Shown piece by piece: positions 51,401 through 59,640 of a stretch of DNA of 64,000 nucleotides. Under the pieces are notes generated by a model that saw only the letters and a list, made by a program, of their open reading frames with translations, searched no databases and was not told the origin of the DNA. The position numbers were made by a program, and so were the translations under genes. This DNA comes from Paracentrotus lividus (lineage: Eukaryota; Echinodermata; Echinoidea; Camarodonta; Echinidae). Each line of letters opens with the position of its first letter. Position 1 is the stretch's first letter. Where the stretch lies: positions 25,262,570 to 25,326,569 of the forward strand of contig CALNVZ010000174.1 of NCBI GenBank assembly GCA_940671915.1, written 5' to 3'.

Positions 51401-54400
51401 TTTTCTGCTTGGATATAATTTGAATAAATTGCATATTTTGCATATATACATGTAATCAGAAAATTAAGGGTTTTAAAACGTTTGTTTTCTAATTCATAAC
51501 CTTGAATTAAAATGTATTTACTGAAAGAAAATTTTGTTTTGTAGAGTACCTGTACAATGTCACCAAATCTTAACCAAAAGAGCTTCGTCTGTTTACAATT
51601 TACAAATAAATGAACAGTGTTGTGTATTTCACCGTCAAAAGAACAAAGCGGATTATTACTTATTTTCCATTTATATAAATTATATTTATGCGGTATTATG
51701 CCACTTTTGTGCTGCTTTCCCATATGTTACCCGAAAATTCCACAAAGTTTTTAATATTATTTCATTCACCTATGCTGTTAATATAATATCTAATCTATTC
51801 CTTCACCAAAGACCATGAAAAAAAAGATAATTCAATGAAATTCCTAGATGCATACTGTAGTCGTGGAAATATTCGCGGTACATTAATTTTTGCAGATTTC
51901 ATGCGAAGATTGGCAGGCGCGAATTAAAAAACCCTTGAATATGTGAACATGCTTTTGTATGCATGTATTGGGAGGGTTCAACTGCGTGCTTACGAACATG
52001 CAGCGCGAATTCAATAACCTGTGAACATTCTGCGAAAAATTAATCGCACGAAAATTACAGCGAATACAGTAACATATTTTAGAGGAGCTTGCAAGTGACA
52101 TCACTAATCAAAACTTTCAGACATTCATAAAGTTGTAATTCTTTGTGGATTTTTATTTTATTTTTCTACTTTTTTAAAAACCAATTAAATTCCAGGGTGA
52201 ACTAACTCTTTCAAGCTGGTTGAGTTAGTTAAGATGGACAATTCCCCCCAGTTAAGATGGACAATTCCCCCCAATTAGGCATTGAATTGATATTTCAAAT
52301 TCTTTTTGACAATCACTATTTGTTCTTGTACATGTAGTTTGCGATCAATTCTTGTAATCGTCCATTAAATGACGTCACTCTTCAAAAATAAATTTGCTTG
52401 TATTCCGTCTGCATCTTCTTTCACCCTCTTTTCAAAATGCATGAATTCTATATTTATCTGACTATGTCCATGTGCACTCACTCCAATTCAATTCAAGGCC
52501 ATTATAGCAAACTTACAATTGGGAGTGCACATATTCACAATGGCAATCAATCGCTCTGTGCCGTCTTAAAGTAAATGTTTGTCCATAGGCAGTGGATATA
52601 CACTGGATGCAGGGGCCACTTAGTGTTTTTGAAAATGGAGGGGCTGAGCCAAAAGTGGGGGGGGGGCTAAAAAGGCTAAAAATCATAAATCAATTATAGT
52701 ATTTTTGTGTTTTTGTACACATTTGCTGAAAGGGGGGGGGGGCCACAGCCCCTTGGATGATGGTGAGGTTCACACAGGATGATCACTCTGTGTTTGTTGA
52801 ATGGAATTTGGACCAGAGGCAGTAGAAAATGAAATGCATCCTATGACTAGAAATTGTAAGAACTAGTTAACATGTACAGAACCTATGTACACTGCACTGA
52901 AGCAAGTTTTACCATAATAATATGATAAAAGCATTTTAAGAATTAGGTGGACACTGTGCTGGAAAAAAAATGAAACCCATTGTTCAATTGGTAAAAGGTT
53001 CTGGCCTTATTCTCCCCTTCAGATTAATAGCAAATTAGTTAGAGTGTTTCTGAGCTGGAAAAAAAAATGAAACCCATTGTTCAATTGGTAAAAGGTTCTG
53101 GCTTTATACTCCCCTTCAGATTAATAGCAAATTAGTTAAAGTGTTTCTGTATCATTTGTCCATTTCAGAATTACACTAAAAATGTTGAGGGGGCATCATA
53201 GCCTCATTTTTTTTTTTTTTTTTTTTTTTTTTTTGGGGGGGGGGGTTATGTTATCAAAATCAGAATTTAAGTTTATGTTAACAAAAAAAAAAAAGGAAGC
53301 AAAATAATGAATTGTATCCATTTATATATTCAGTCTACATTCAATCTGTTTCTGAGAATGGCCATATTTTTTACTTTTGATTTGGGGTGGGAATTCCCCG
53401 TTTCTTAACGTAAGCAATATTCATACTTCATGGTCTTTCCTTTGTGAGAGAAGAATAATTAATATTCTAAAGTGAAAATGAGTTGTTTTCTTTATTTAAA
53501 AAATTAAACATGTACATGTGAATGTAAAAATATATTATAACCATACTTTTTTTGTACAGCATAAATAAGTTCAGCAAAGTTTTGCTATTATTGTGGTTCA
53601 AGTCCTGATATGTGTACATGTGTAGTAGACATTGTATAAATAATCCAAATTAATTTAGAGTAAACATGGACATCTCATTAAAAATAATTAATTTGATTTT
53701 TTTTTTCACAAACAGTGCGCGTACAGTAGCATGTATGGAAGATTCTTTTAAGTTGTAACCCTTTATACTACAAGACTGCCAGCTTGGTTGGCTATAAAGT
53801 AATCTCATAATCACATGTTAGAAATGAACTTTGATCTTTAGGGGGCCTCAGGTAATGAGATATACAAGGGAGCAGAATTGATGTGAAGATGTCTCTTTTC
53901 TGACACCTATGCATTTATACAGGTGGTAGCATAGTACATGCAGTACATGTATCTCAAGGATCTGAGATGAGGAAAACAGATAAAGGTCCTTCACATTGCA
54001 CAGTACAGTCTGTATCAAGAAAAAATGGTCTTTGTGGGAAATCTTTTCTATTATAATATGAAGATTAATCATAGCCTGGTAGCATTTGGTATTTGAAATT
54101 CTTTAAAGCAGGAAAAATATGCTTTTTTAGTTCTGCATTAAAAAAAAAAAAATGTCATTTGATGGTGTGTAATCTTGAGATATGATTATCTTCAATTTAA
54201 AAAAAAATCAATAGGCCTACATGTAAAACAGACATCACCCTTCACATTACAAGAGGAAACAAACGGCTTTCTCTTTTCTTTATTGAATTAGAAGAACATA
54301 CCAGTTTATATCAAAATTTTGGAATAGGGAAAGCAGTAGGGGAGACTGGGGTAATTATGGCCCTGGGGTAATTATGGCCCCTTTGTCTTTGAGAGCTTAT

Positions 54401-57400
54401 AATTCTTTGCTGCATTACACAATGATAATTTAATTTTTACACATGCCTAGCTAAACTCTTCCTACTATCATATGAGAAAAATAAGCCGTTTACATGAAAT
54501 TTTGTGCTTAGGGGAGCCTAAAATGTACGGCAATTACAATTCTGTTCGTTGGAAAGTGGCAAGTCTGCTTTTTTTATGTGGGGTGTGATATCATTAATTA
54601 AAATCATTTAAGATGAAATTTTGATTGAAACTGAAACAATAGGCAGTAAAAAACACAACAGAAAAACTTCCACCTGAATATCTTCAATAGTAGAGCTATA
54701 AAGGGGGATCATATTGAAAATGTCATTTGGGGTAATTATGGCCCCCAATGCATAAACAGTGTATAAGCGCAGATAAGCGTAGATGGGGACATTAACTTGT
54801 ACGATTTTGTACATAAATATATGTATTGCTTTGATTGCAAAATTTCAACATTTTGGCTTAACCAATTATTGACTAAATCATTTTTGGTGGTTGATAAGTG
54901 TATTAGGAATACCCAACAACATTTATTATACATTACCATCATTAATTAGCATAATATCTTTGAATTCATACAGTCATTACAATAGGGGCCATAAATACCG
55001 CAACCCATGGGGTAATTATGGCCCCCCCAAAGTTGTTAGATAATGGTAATTAATATGCAAATGAGAAGTAGCAGGTTTATACTTTCTTTTGTATATTATA
55101 GGTATATAGACTTTTTTTTTTTACATAATTAGAATATCATTGGACTTTTCATTTAATGGTAGTAATGGGAAATGTGAAAAAGGGGGCCATAATTACCCCA
55201 GTCTCCCCTATACATGTAATAATACCCGGAAGTTACATTTTCTTTGAAAACTCTTTCTGTGTAGAATCCATGTTCCAAGTCACTGCCCTGTCTTTGTCTT
55301 AAGATTACTCTGCTATAGATTTTCTACCAAAATCAATGATCAATTATCTAACTTTCAGTTTCCAAAATTTACTGTAAATTTTGTTTGATTTTGTGAGAAA
55401 TTATTTTGCTGTCATTACTAGAACCCAAAATCGTTTTTAAATAGATAAAAACATCTTAGCATTAAATGGATAGCAATAACTGTCCTTCACATTGCAAAGT
55501 CTTAAATGCATGAATGTCCTTTCCTATATTCAGAGGGCATTGCGGTGTTGGGGGGGGGGGGTTCCTGCATGTCTTGATTACTTTACGATGTGATATTTGC
55601 TTGAATGTAACATTCCAGTAGACCAGGGGGGTGTTCCACAAAGAGTTAAGTAGACTTAAAAACCACACTTAAATCGTAAGTTTCATGAGTTATAATACGC
55701 ATCACCTCATTGGATTGACCGTGCTCAGGGGATGCGCGCCATTGTGAAATCTATCAATTAAATTGCGCGATATAAAAGAAGATGCGCGTAGAAGTTAAGT
55801 GCGACTTTAAGTCTACTTAACTCTTTGTGAAACATTCCCCAGGTCAAGCAATATTTGTTGGGGTCAAACAATGTTAATCTACAGTGTACATATGACTAGA
55901 AGCCACAGAGTTCTCTTGTTAGGAAAAACCATCAAATTCTTGGTAAAATTTCATCATAAACAGGATGTACCTTCTCTAATATCAGGATTCATGTACTCTC
56001 AGAATGTTTTACTCATGTTCACAAGATTTCCTCAAACATGGTTGGAATTATGTTGAAGGTCATGTGATGTGAACGCACGATTTTATTATATTACCTCATG
56101 AATATCCCCTTTATTGAATTTTCCTTCTGTTAATGATAAAATTAATTCTTTTTATCATGTGTTTTTATTGTAATATTGTTTGTGAGAGAGAAAAAACTGC
56201 TGTATTGTTCTTAGAAATAGATGAATAGATTAAAAATGAATTCAATTATCAACATATAGTCACCCTGTTATTCTAAAATTAATCTTCAAACTTTATGCAC
56301 ATGTGTAATCTTGTGCAGCACAATTATGTTCTTGATAATGTTATTTTGATAGTTGGTTTATTAAAGGTGAAGGTAGCAGCTGTGTATATTGGTAATCTAA
56401 CACCTTTTATTGTCCTCTCATCCTACTTCTAGCCTGTATGTAATCGATCATGGATCTTGTTTAAGGCCAAGGGCAATTGGGATATGATTAGAAATAACAC
56501 TGTCAAACTAAATCTCTACATGTACTGTAGATGCATTAAAACCCTCTCCTAGTGAAATTTAAAAAAAAATCTTAGAAGTTCTAGTTCAGGTAAATTTCCT
56601 GACGAGGAAACACCATGTTTTTGGGGGGTTTTTTAGGTGTAAACAAAAAGAAGTATACATTTTTTCTTAAAAGATGTATTTTGTGCATTGTCAAAACAGA
56701 ATTCTGAACATAAATTTATATTCCAATTTTGACAGAGACTGCTTCTCAAGATTAAAAAGGAACCTGTGGAAAAAAAAGTAAAGCACAGTACTGATAACCA
56801 AATCTCAAACTTCTATTTCATTTGGAGGGTGTACATGTGCATGTACAAAATAATTATCAAAAATAATTTTAAACTGAATCATAACTAGTACATACATGCT
56901 ATAAATTGAAACCTATCAGTCACTTTTGTGATAGCAAGGGTGTGGAAAAGTCTTTCCCTCTTTCAGGTAACCTCTGGTTTCATTTAGAAACTTTATGGTC
57001 ATCATTAGAAATAGAAACACGGGAGATATATTCGGGCCTCTATTGTTGACTTGTGCAATTTCAATGGATGCTACATGTACATATATGTACTATAATTCAA
57101 AGAATCAACCCATGAGTATCTGATGAAAAAATGATTGTATCATTTTGATATGTTATTATGAGATGATATTTTCTATTTATTTTGATACTTTACAATATAG
57201 GAAAATAAAGATATAGATTGATTCTAAGTATTTTATTGTATCTCTTCTGTAGCTCCTGATGAAGCTACTGTGAAGGCAATGCGAGCCCGTGAGAAAGAGC
57301 TACAACGTTCGGTCACAGCCAAGAGGGCGTACTCCTTGCGTTGTACGGACCATGCAGCCGTGGCCAGGGAAGTCCATACCCGTGTAGTACGAGAGTTTGG

Positions 57401-57566
57401 TTTCCCCGATGAAGCGGTAGAAGTTTTTGATGGCCCACCTGAGGGTGGGGAGTACGAAGGGCAAGGATCAGGAGGCCTGGATGACAGTGATCTAGAGGTG
57501 TTTGGACGGATGTGGAATGATCTACCAGATCTTCACCATCGGCATGAGCCGGCACATCATACGGAG
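35318..57566 (+). CDS. BTBD7: BTBD7, BTB/POZ domain protein 7; seven coding exons, C-terminus outside the window
   Basis: Exons are 35318-36494, 36964-37172, 40276-40351, 46468-46613, 48039-48197, 49637-49808 and 57253-57566. All are GT/AG and in phase, giving 751 codons. The protein starts MGSNPSRDSG (an N-myristoylation-type Gly2, as in human MGAN), then a basic Lys/Arg stretch (55-75), BTB1 (about 132-230, with FPAHRAILSARCSFF), BTB2 (about 246-390, with CHKAILSARSPFFRSVLQRR and LDESVIPKKY), a BACK-like helical region (about 394-490), and the conserved GIKRRDLDTGELREIISSLL and RPRLFTPYVEEAK blocks. BTBD7 in vertebrates promotes epithelial branching and adhesion changes (Snail2 up, E-cadherin down). 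The human protein is about 1132 residues; the disordered C-terminal third is not seen here and probably lies past 64000. The start is supported by an in-frame TGA 9 nt upstream and the context ACAATGG. Confidence 0.94.
36964..37172 (+). CDS. BTBD7: BTBD7 coding exon 2
   Basis: Acceptor ACCCTTTAG, donor GTATAC. Encodes ACEDIIARSITTENLVSIL through SDFLQ; the human counterpart is GCEDIIAESISLDTLIAIL to SDYLQ. This is the start of the BACK-like region. Confidence 0.94.
37173..38989. other. BTBD7 intron 2, left part
   Basis: AT-rich intron with an (AAT)n microsatellite at 38553-38577. No repeat element recognised otherwise. Confidence 0.6.
38990..39325 (+). repeat. GGGCAACCAG-containing dispersed repeat, copy B
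   Basis: Same-orientation relative of 21103-21422, within the BTBD7 intron between coding exons 2 and 3. A small internal duplication (GATTTCATTGTACATTGT twice, near 39172-39208) is specific to this copy. Confidence 0.75.
39925..40150 (+). repeat. Dispersed repeat, copy A (inverted partner at 51849-52077)
   Basis: Begins ACTGTATTCGCTGTTATTT and ends TACCACGAATATTTCCATGA. The reverse complement of the whole segment, including GAATGTTCACAGGTT and GCGCGAAATC-type words, is at 51849-52077. About 230 bp. Located in BTBD7 intron 2. Confidence 0.75.
40276..40351 (+). CDS. BTBD7: BTBD7 coding exon 3
   Basis: A 76-nt exon, acceptor TTTTCTTCAG, donor GTAAAA. Encodes VAEADILKAVVRWGEYQLI then RRMEER; the human counterpart is ASEQDILKYLIKWGEHQLM. 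Confidence 0.93.
40735..40790 (+). repeat. (CCGT)n microsatellite
   Basis: Successive CCGT units with occasional CCGTA interruptions, part of the Helitron-like element. Confidence 0.9.
40897..41778 (+). promoter_or_regulatory. Array of AGGTCA direct repeats (DR1-type)
   Basis: Tandem units carry AGGTCA half-sites spaced by one base: 40897, 40904, 40911; 41048, 41055, 41062; 41196, 41203; 41340, 41347; 41483, 41490; 41766 with a GGGTCA at 41773. AGGTCA repeats with one-base spacing are the textbook site for RXR, HNF4 and COUP-TF receptors. Whether any protein binds here is unknown. Confidence 0.45.
43075..43955. mobile_element. Near-palindromic DNA transposon, 881 bp, TA-flanked
   Basis: Ends CAGTGTGTCCCACAAAAAAT and its complement, each beside TA (43073-43074, 43956-43957). 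The two halves are inverted copies through almost their whole length, about 420 bp per arm, with the centre near 43510. Mariner/Tc1-type by target site and end sequence. No coding capacity. Confidence 0.8.
43956..46252. other. BTBD7 intron 3, right part
   Basis: AT-rich intron. No gene, RNA gene or further large repeat recognised before the short repeat at 46253. Confidence 0.55.
46253..46400 (+). repeat. Dispersed short repeat, copy B (partner at 1405-1545)
   Basis: Shares AGTAACCAAT, GACTTCTTGCAT, AACCAATCA and TTTAAATTTGCAA with the copy at 1405-1545, in the same order and orientation. Confidence 0.65.
46468..46613 (+). CDS. BTBD7: BTBD7 coding exon 4
   Basis: Acceptor CCCCATTAG, donor GTCAGT. 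Encodes EPNLVSHTQHSV, GIKRRDLDTGELREIISSLL and VRLEHIIPREHE, very close to human. Its last 56 nt plus the donor are the seed of a tandem array in the following intron. Confidence 0.94.
46558..47139 (+). repeat. Tandem array derived from the BTBD7 exon 4 end and its donor
   Basis: Four units (46558-46708, 46709-46858, 46859-47003, 47004-47139; 151, 150, 145 and about 136 bp). Unit 1 is the true exon end plus about 95 bp of intron. Units 2-4 repeat the exon fragment (TTCTACCCCTCGTCAGG, GAACACATCATTCC) and the splice donor GTCAGTA. Each repeat unit is preceded by a pyrimidine-rich stretch ending TTCAG. Confidence 0.9.
48039..48197 (+). CDS. BTBD7: BTBD7 coding exon 5
   Basis: Acceptor TCTTGTCTTAG, donor GTGAGT, 53 codons in phase 0. 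Encodes VLTSAVKRGLIPTPPSHML and RPRLFTPYVEEAK (human AMKRGLISTPPSDML and RPRLFSPYVEEAK). Its last 67 nt seed a second tandem array. Confidence 0.94.
48131..49115 (+). repeat. Tandem array derived from the BTBD7 exon 5 end and its donor
   Basis: The segment GGGGGAAGGGCAG then CCTAGACCAAGGTTATTCAC and GAGGAAGCTAA recurs starting at 48131 (real exon), 48319, 48510, 48689 and, more diverged, 49049. Periods are about 188, 191, 179 and 360 bp. Copy 2 keeps the reading frame (RRFYPRPRLFTPYVEEAK) and a GTAAGT donor; copy 3 has GTGAGT. No acceptor-like AG precedes the copies. Confidence 0.9.
49116..49636. other. BTBD7 intron 5, right part
   Basis: A GC-richer patch at 49205-49320 (CCGGGGCCCGGCAGCCACTG) stands out against AT-rich intron and may be a repeat fragment, but I cannot name it. 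Confidence 0.4.
49637..49808 (+). CDS. BTBD7: BTBD7 coding exon 6
   Basis: Acceptor TTTTCACAG, donor GTGAGT. Encodes SFLEEPVVSD, RGIRMSYVPDALYML and YPPSVIAGSFP; the human counterparts are VRMSNVPDTLYMV and SPPSVVANEIP. Confidence 0.92.
49809..51180. other. BTBD7 intron 6, left part
   Basis: AT-rich intron with a C tract at 50661-50677. No gene recognised. Confidence 0.55.
51181..51790 (-). mobile_element. 5'-truncated LINE fragment (reverse transcriptase C-terminus)
   Basis: On the minus strand, 51723-51337 reads as an open stretch with YKWKISNNPLCSFDGEIHN, TVHLFVNCKQTKLFW and a Lys/Phe-rich tail. This resembles the C-terminal region after the polymerase domain of LINE reverse transcriptases (typically CxxC-G-x-E-T-x-x-H-x-F-x-x-C-x-x-x-x-x-F-W); here the second Cys is Asp. 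A T run at 51181-51203 fits the poly(A) tail of a minus-strand insertion. Dead 5'-truncated copy inside BTBD7 intron 6. Confidence 0.7.
51849..52077 (-). repeat. Dispersed repeat, copy B (inverted partner of 39925-40150)
   Basis: Reads GTGGAAATATTCGCGGTAC at the left and ATTACAGCGAATACAGTA at the right, the reverse complement of the ends of 39925-40150. Located in BTBD7 intron 6. Confidence 0.75.
52228..52275 (+). repeat. 24-bp tandem duplication
   Basis: GTTAAGATGGACAATTCCCC with its flank occurs twice in a row. Confidence 0.85.
52958..53149 (+). repeat. 96-bp tandem duplication
   Basis: Two adjacent units beginning GCTGGAAAAAAAATGAAACC and ending GTGTTTCTG differ at only a few positions, so the duplication is recent. 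Confidence 0.9.
53210..53245 (+). repeat. T tract followed by G tract
   Basis: A run of about 25 T then about 11 G. Confidence 0.85.
53246..54336. other. BTBD7 intron 6, central part
   Basis: AT-rich, with no recognisable gene or element. Confidence 0.55.
54339..55208. mobile_element. TA-flanked element with GGGGTAATTATGGCCCC motif repeated inside
   Basis: Inverted ends of 25-27 bp begin GGGGAGACTGGGGTAATTAT and are bordered by TA (54337-54338, 55209-55210). The word GGGGTAATTATGGCCC recurs at 54365, 54729 and 55009, and a degenerate inverted copy (AGGGGCCATAAATACC) lies at 54983. 870 bp, no coding capacity. Superfamily unknown; the TA target fits Tc1/mariner or related groups. Confidence 0.75.
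55622..55842. mobile_element. Small MITE with 38-bp inverted ends
   Basis: CCAGGGGGGTGTTCCACAAA then GAGTTAAGTAGACTTAAA at the left is mirrored by TTTAAGTCTACTTAACTC then TTTGTGAAACATTCCCCAGG at the right. About 220 bp with no coding capacity. Confidence 0.75.
55843..57252. other. BTBD7 intron 6, right part
   Basis: AT-rich intron up to the exon 7 acceptor. Nothing else recognised. Confidence 0.55.
57253..57566 (+). CDS. BTBD7: BTBD7 coding exon 7
   Basis: Acceptor CTTCTGTAG, donor GTAGGT, phase 0 end. Encodes EKELQRSVTAKRAYSLRC, VVREFGFPDEAVEVF and an acidic stretch ending PAHHTE; human has RAYALNCGEGA and VLREFGLADAAAEL. The next exon was not found before 64000. The frame stays open past the donor to a TGA at 58023. 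Confidence 0.88.
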
Positions 57567-57654
57567 GTAGGTTGGACTGGCAGGGGTTTAAGGCATTATC
57601 TGCTACAGAAAAAAACTGTATCGGTAATTGTTAAGGACTTTTTGGTTGATGGTT

Positions 57655-58040
57655 ATGATAGCGATGGTGGTGAGGGCGATGGTGGTGGTTATGGTGATGA
57701 TGTTGATGGTGATGATGGTGGTGATGGTGAGGATGATGGTGGTAGTTATGGTGATGATAATGATGATGGTGAGGATGATGGTGATGATGATGATGATGGT
57801 GGTGATGGTGAGGAGGATGGTGGTGATGATGAGGGTGGTGATGTTGATGGTAATAATGATGATGATGATGAAGGTGGTGGGGATGGTGGTGGTGGTCGTG
57901 GTGGTAGTAGTGGTAATGGTGAGGCAGTGATGTTGATGGCAATGATGATAGTAATGATGAAGATGATGATGATGTTGGTGGCGGTGATGTGGGCAGTGAT
58001 GATGTTTGGTGACGATGATGATTGATGATGATTATGATTA
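57655..58040 (+). repeat. GATGGTGATGAT-type minisatellite
   Basis: About 380 bp of GAT/GGT/GAG trinucleotide-like sequence, just inside the intron after BTBD7 exon 7. In the exon 7 frame it reads as an open Asp/Gly/Glu-rich stretch to the TGA at 58023-58025. Confidence 0.9.
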
Positions 58041-59640
58041 GTGATCAATACTACAACCCTTGAGTTGTAATTTAAATGACTGTTATAATTGGATAATTCT
58101 GGCAAGTTATAAGATAAAATAGATGGCAATGAAACTGTTGAATTGATTGTACATCAGTGCTTCAGTGATGGTTACTCCATATTCAATGGTGTGCACTAGT
58201 TGAGTTCTGAACTTCAAACCATGAACCCAACTCTTACCCTTATTCTGCACATAATCTAATAACCCTTACCCTGACACTGAAAATGTGATTGCCTGTCGAA
58301 TGTATGGATTTTGCCAATGATTCAGATAACATTCAATTAAAAATATAACGTTTTTTAGTGATAACATCAGGTAATGACAACTTTGCTTATGAAGCAACAG
58401 ACGTTGTTGATGCCAAATGAAGATCTAGACACAATTTAAAAATAAAAAAAAATTACCCTATTTATGAATTTTCATCGATCCCAATGAACAATATTTACAA
58501 TTTTTCACAATTTAATTAAAAAAAAGAATATCTTCAAGCCTTTCTCAAATGCAAGATATGATGACATCAAAAATTACTGGCGAAAAAGTCAAGAGAACTG
58601 TTTTGATCATCCAGCAATTTCTTACTGTTATCAAATAATTGGAACTCTCCTGACACATTTTAAACGAAGGGGAGATTATGTTACCCCCATCCCTACTTGA
58701 ACTGAGGACAATCCAATGAATATTTACCCCAGATGTTAACTGCTTCCAGAATAACTGAACTTTTTTGTTAAAATTCGGGAGTATGGAGCAATCAGATGAA
58801 ATTACATTGTTTAAAAGCTTTCTTTTCACCCTACTGGGATATTAATGCTTTCCATTCTTTTCGATAGGAGACTACAAATCAATGCAAAATAAATTTCTTT
58901 AGTGGATTCTCATTAGAGGAAGGCAAGATAAAATACTGTCCTGGGACCATTTTAGATTTGCACTGAATCTTGAAGCTTAGAGGGATTGATCTGCGTTAAT
59001 GGTCATTGATGAAAATACTTCCTCAAGGGCTGTTCTCACTCCAATAAACTTACAAGGATGGTGAAGAGCTCCTATTTCCCTTCATATCTTTTCATTCACC
59101 TACATGTACTGTCAAATGATACTTGGTAAATTTGTTAATTATGGACATTTCCACACCATAAAACATTTTAAATTAAAAAAAATGAAATAAAAAAATAGGG
59201 TGGTATGATTGATATTATTATGGAAATGCAGGGGTTATATTTTCTCCAATTCAAATTCCTCTGAAAATATTTTCATAAAATACATCTTCTCATTATGCTA
59301 CAGTCACACAGACACTTACGTTTAGTTACGTGTTTGTTGTTTTATCCTTATTTCATCTTCTATTCTATCATTTCTTATGTATTTCTTAACAAAAATAAAC
59401 AAAAATTATCACTATATTTCCACTTCTTAGTATGACAGGTAGGCATCCATGGAGATCAGCAGAAAAAAGAGAGGAATTTCTAGACTCAACGCTGGACGTA
59501 ACTCAACTCAAGTGTCTGTGTGACTGTAGCATTACATTTAAAAAAAAAAATACTTCTAAATCTTATTATAAAAAAAAAAACCTTTGTGACTGCTTTAATA
59601 GTGATGTAGAGATAGGGGCTTCATCTCCTGATTTCTACCA
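58041..59640. other. BTBD7 intron 7 (inferred), left part
   Basis: No further BTBD7 exon recognised. A short open frame near 59432-59656 starts after a TTCTTAG but lacks resemblance to BTBD7. Confidence 0.5.

Noticed and set aside
57631-58129. Histidine-rich, methionine-rich and proline/serine-rich open frames
   Set aside because: They are shadows of the GATGGT minisatellite in other frames. Only the frame in phase with BTBD7 exon 7 is worth noting.
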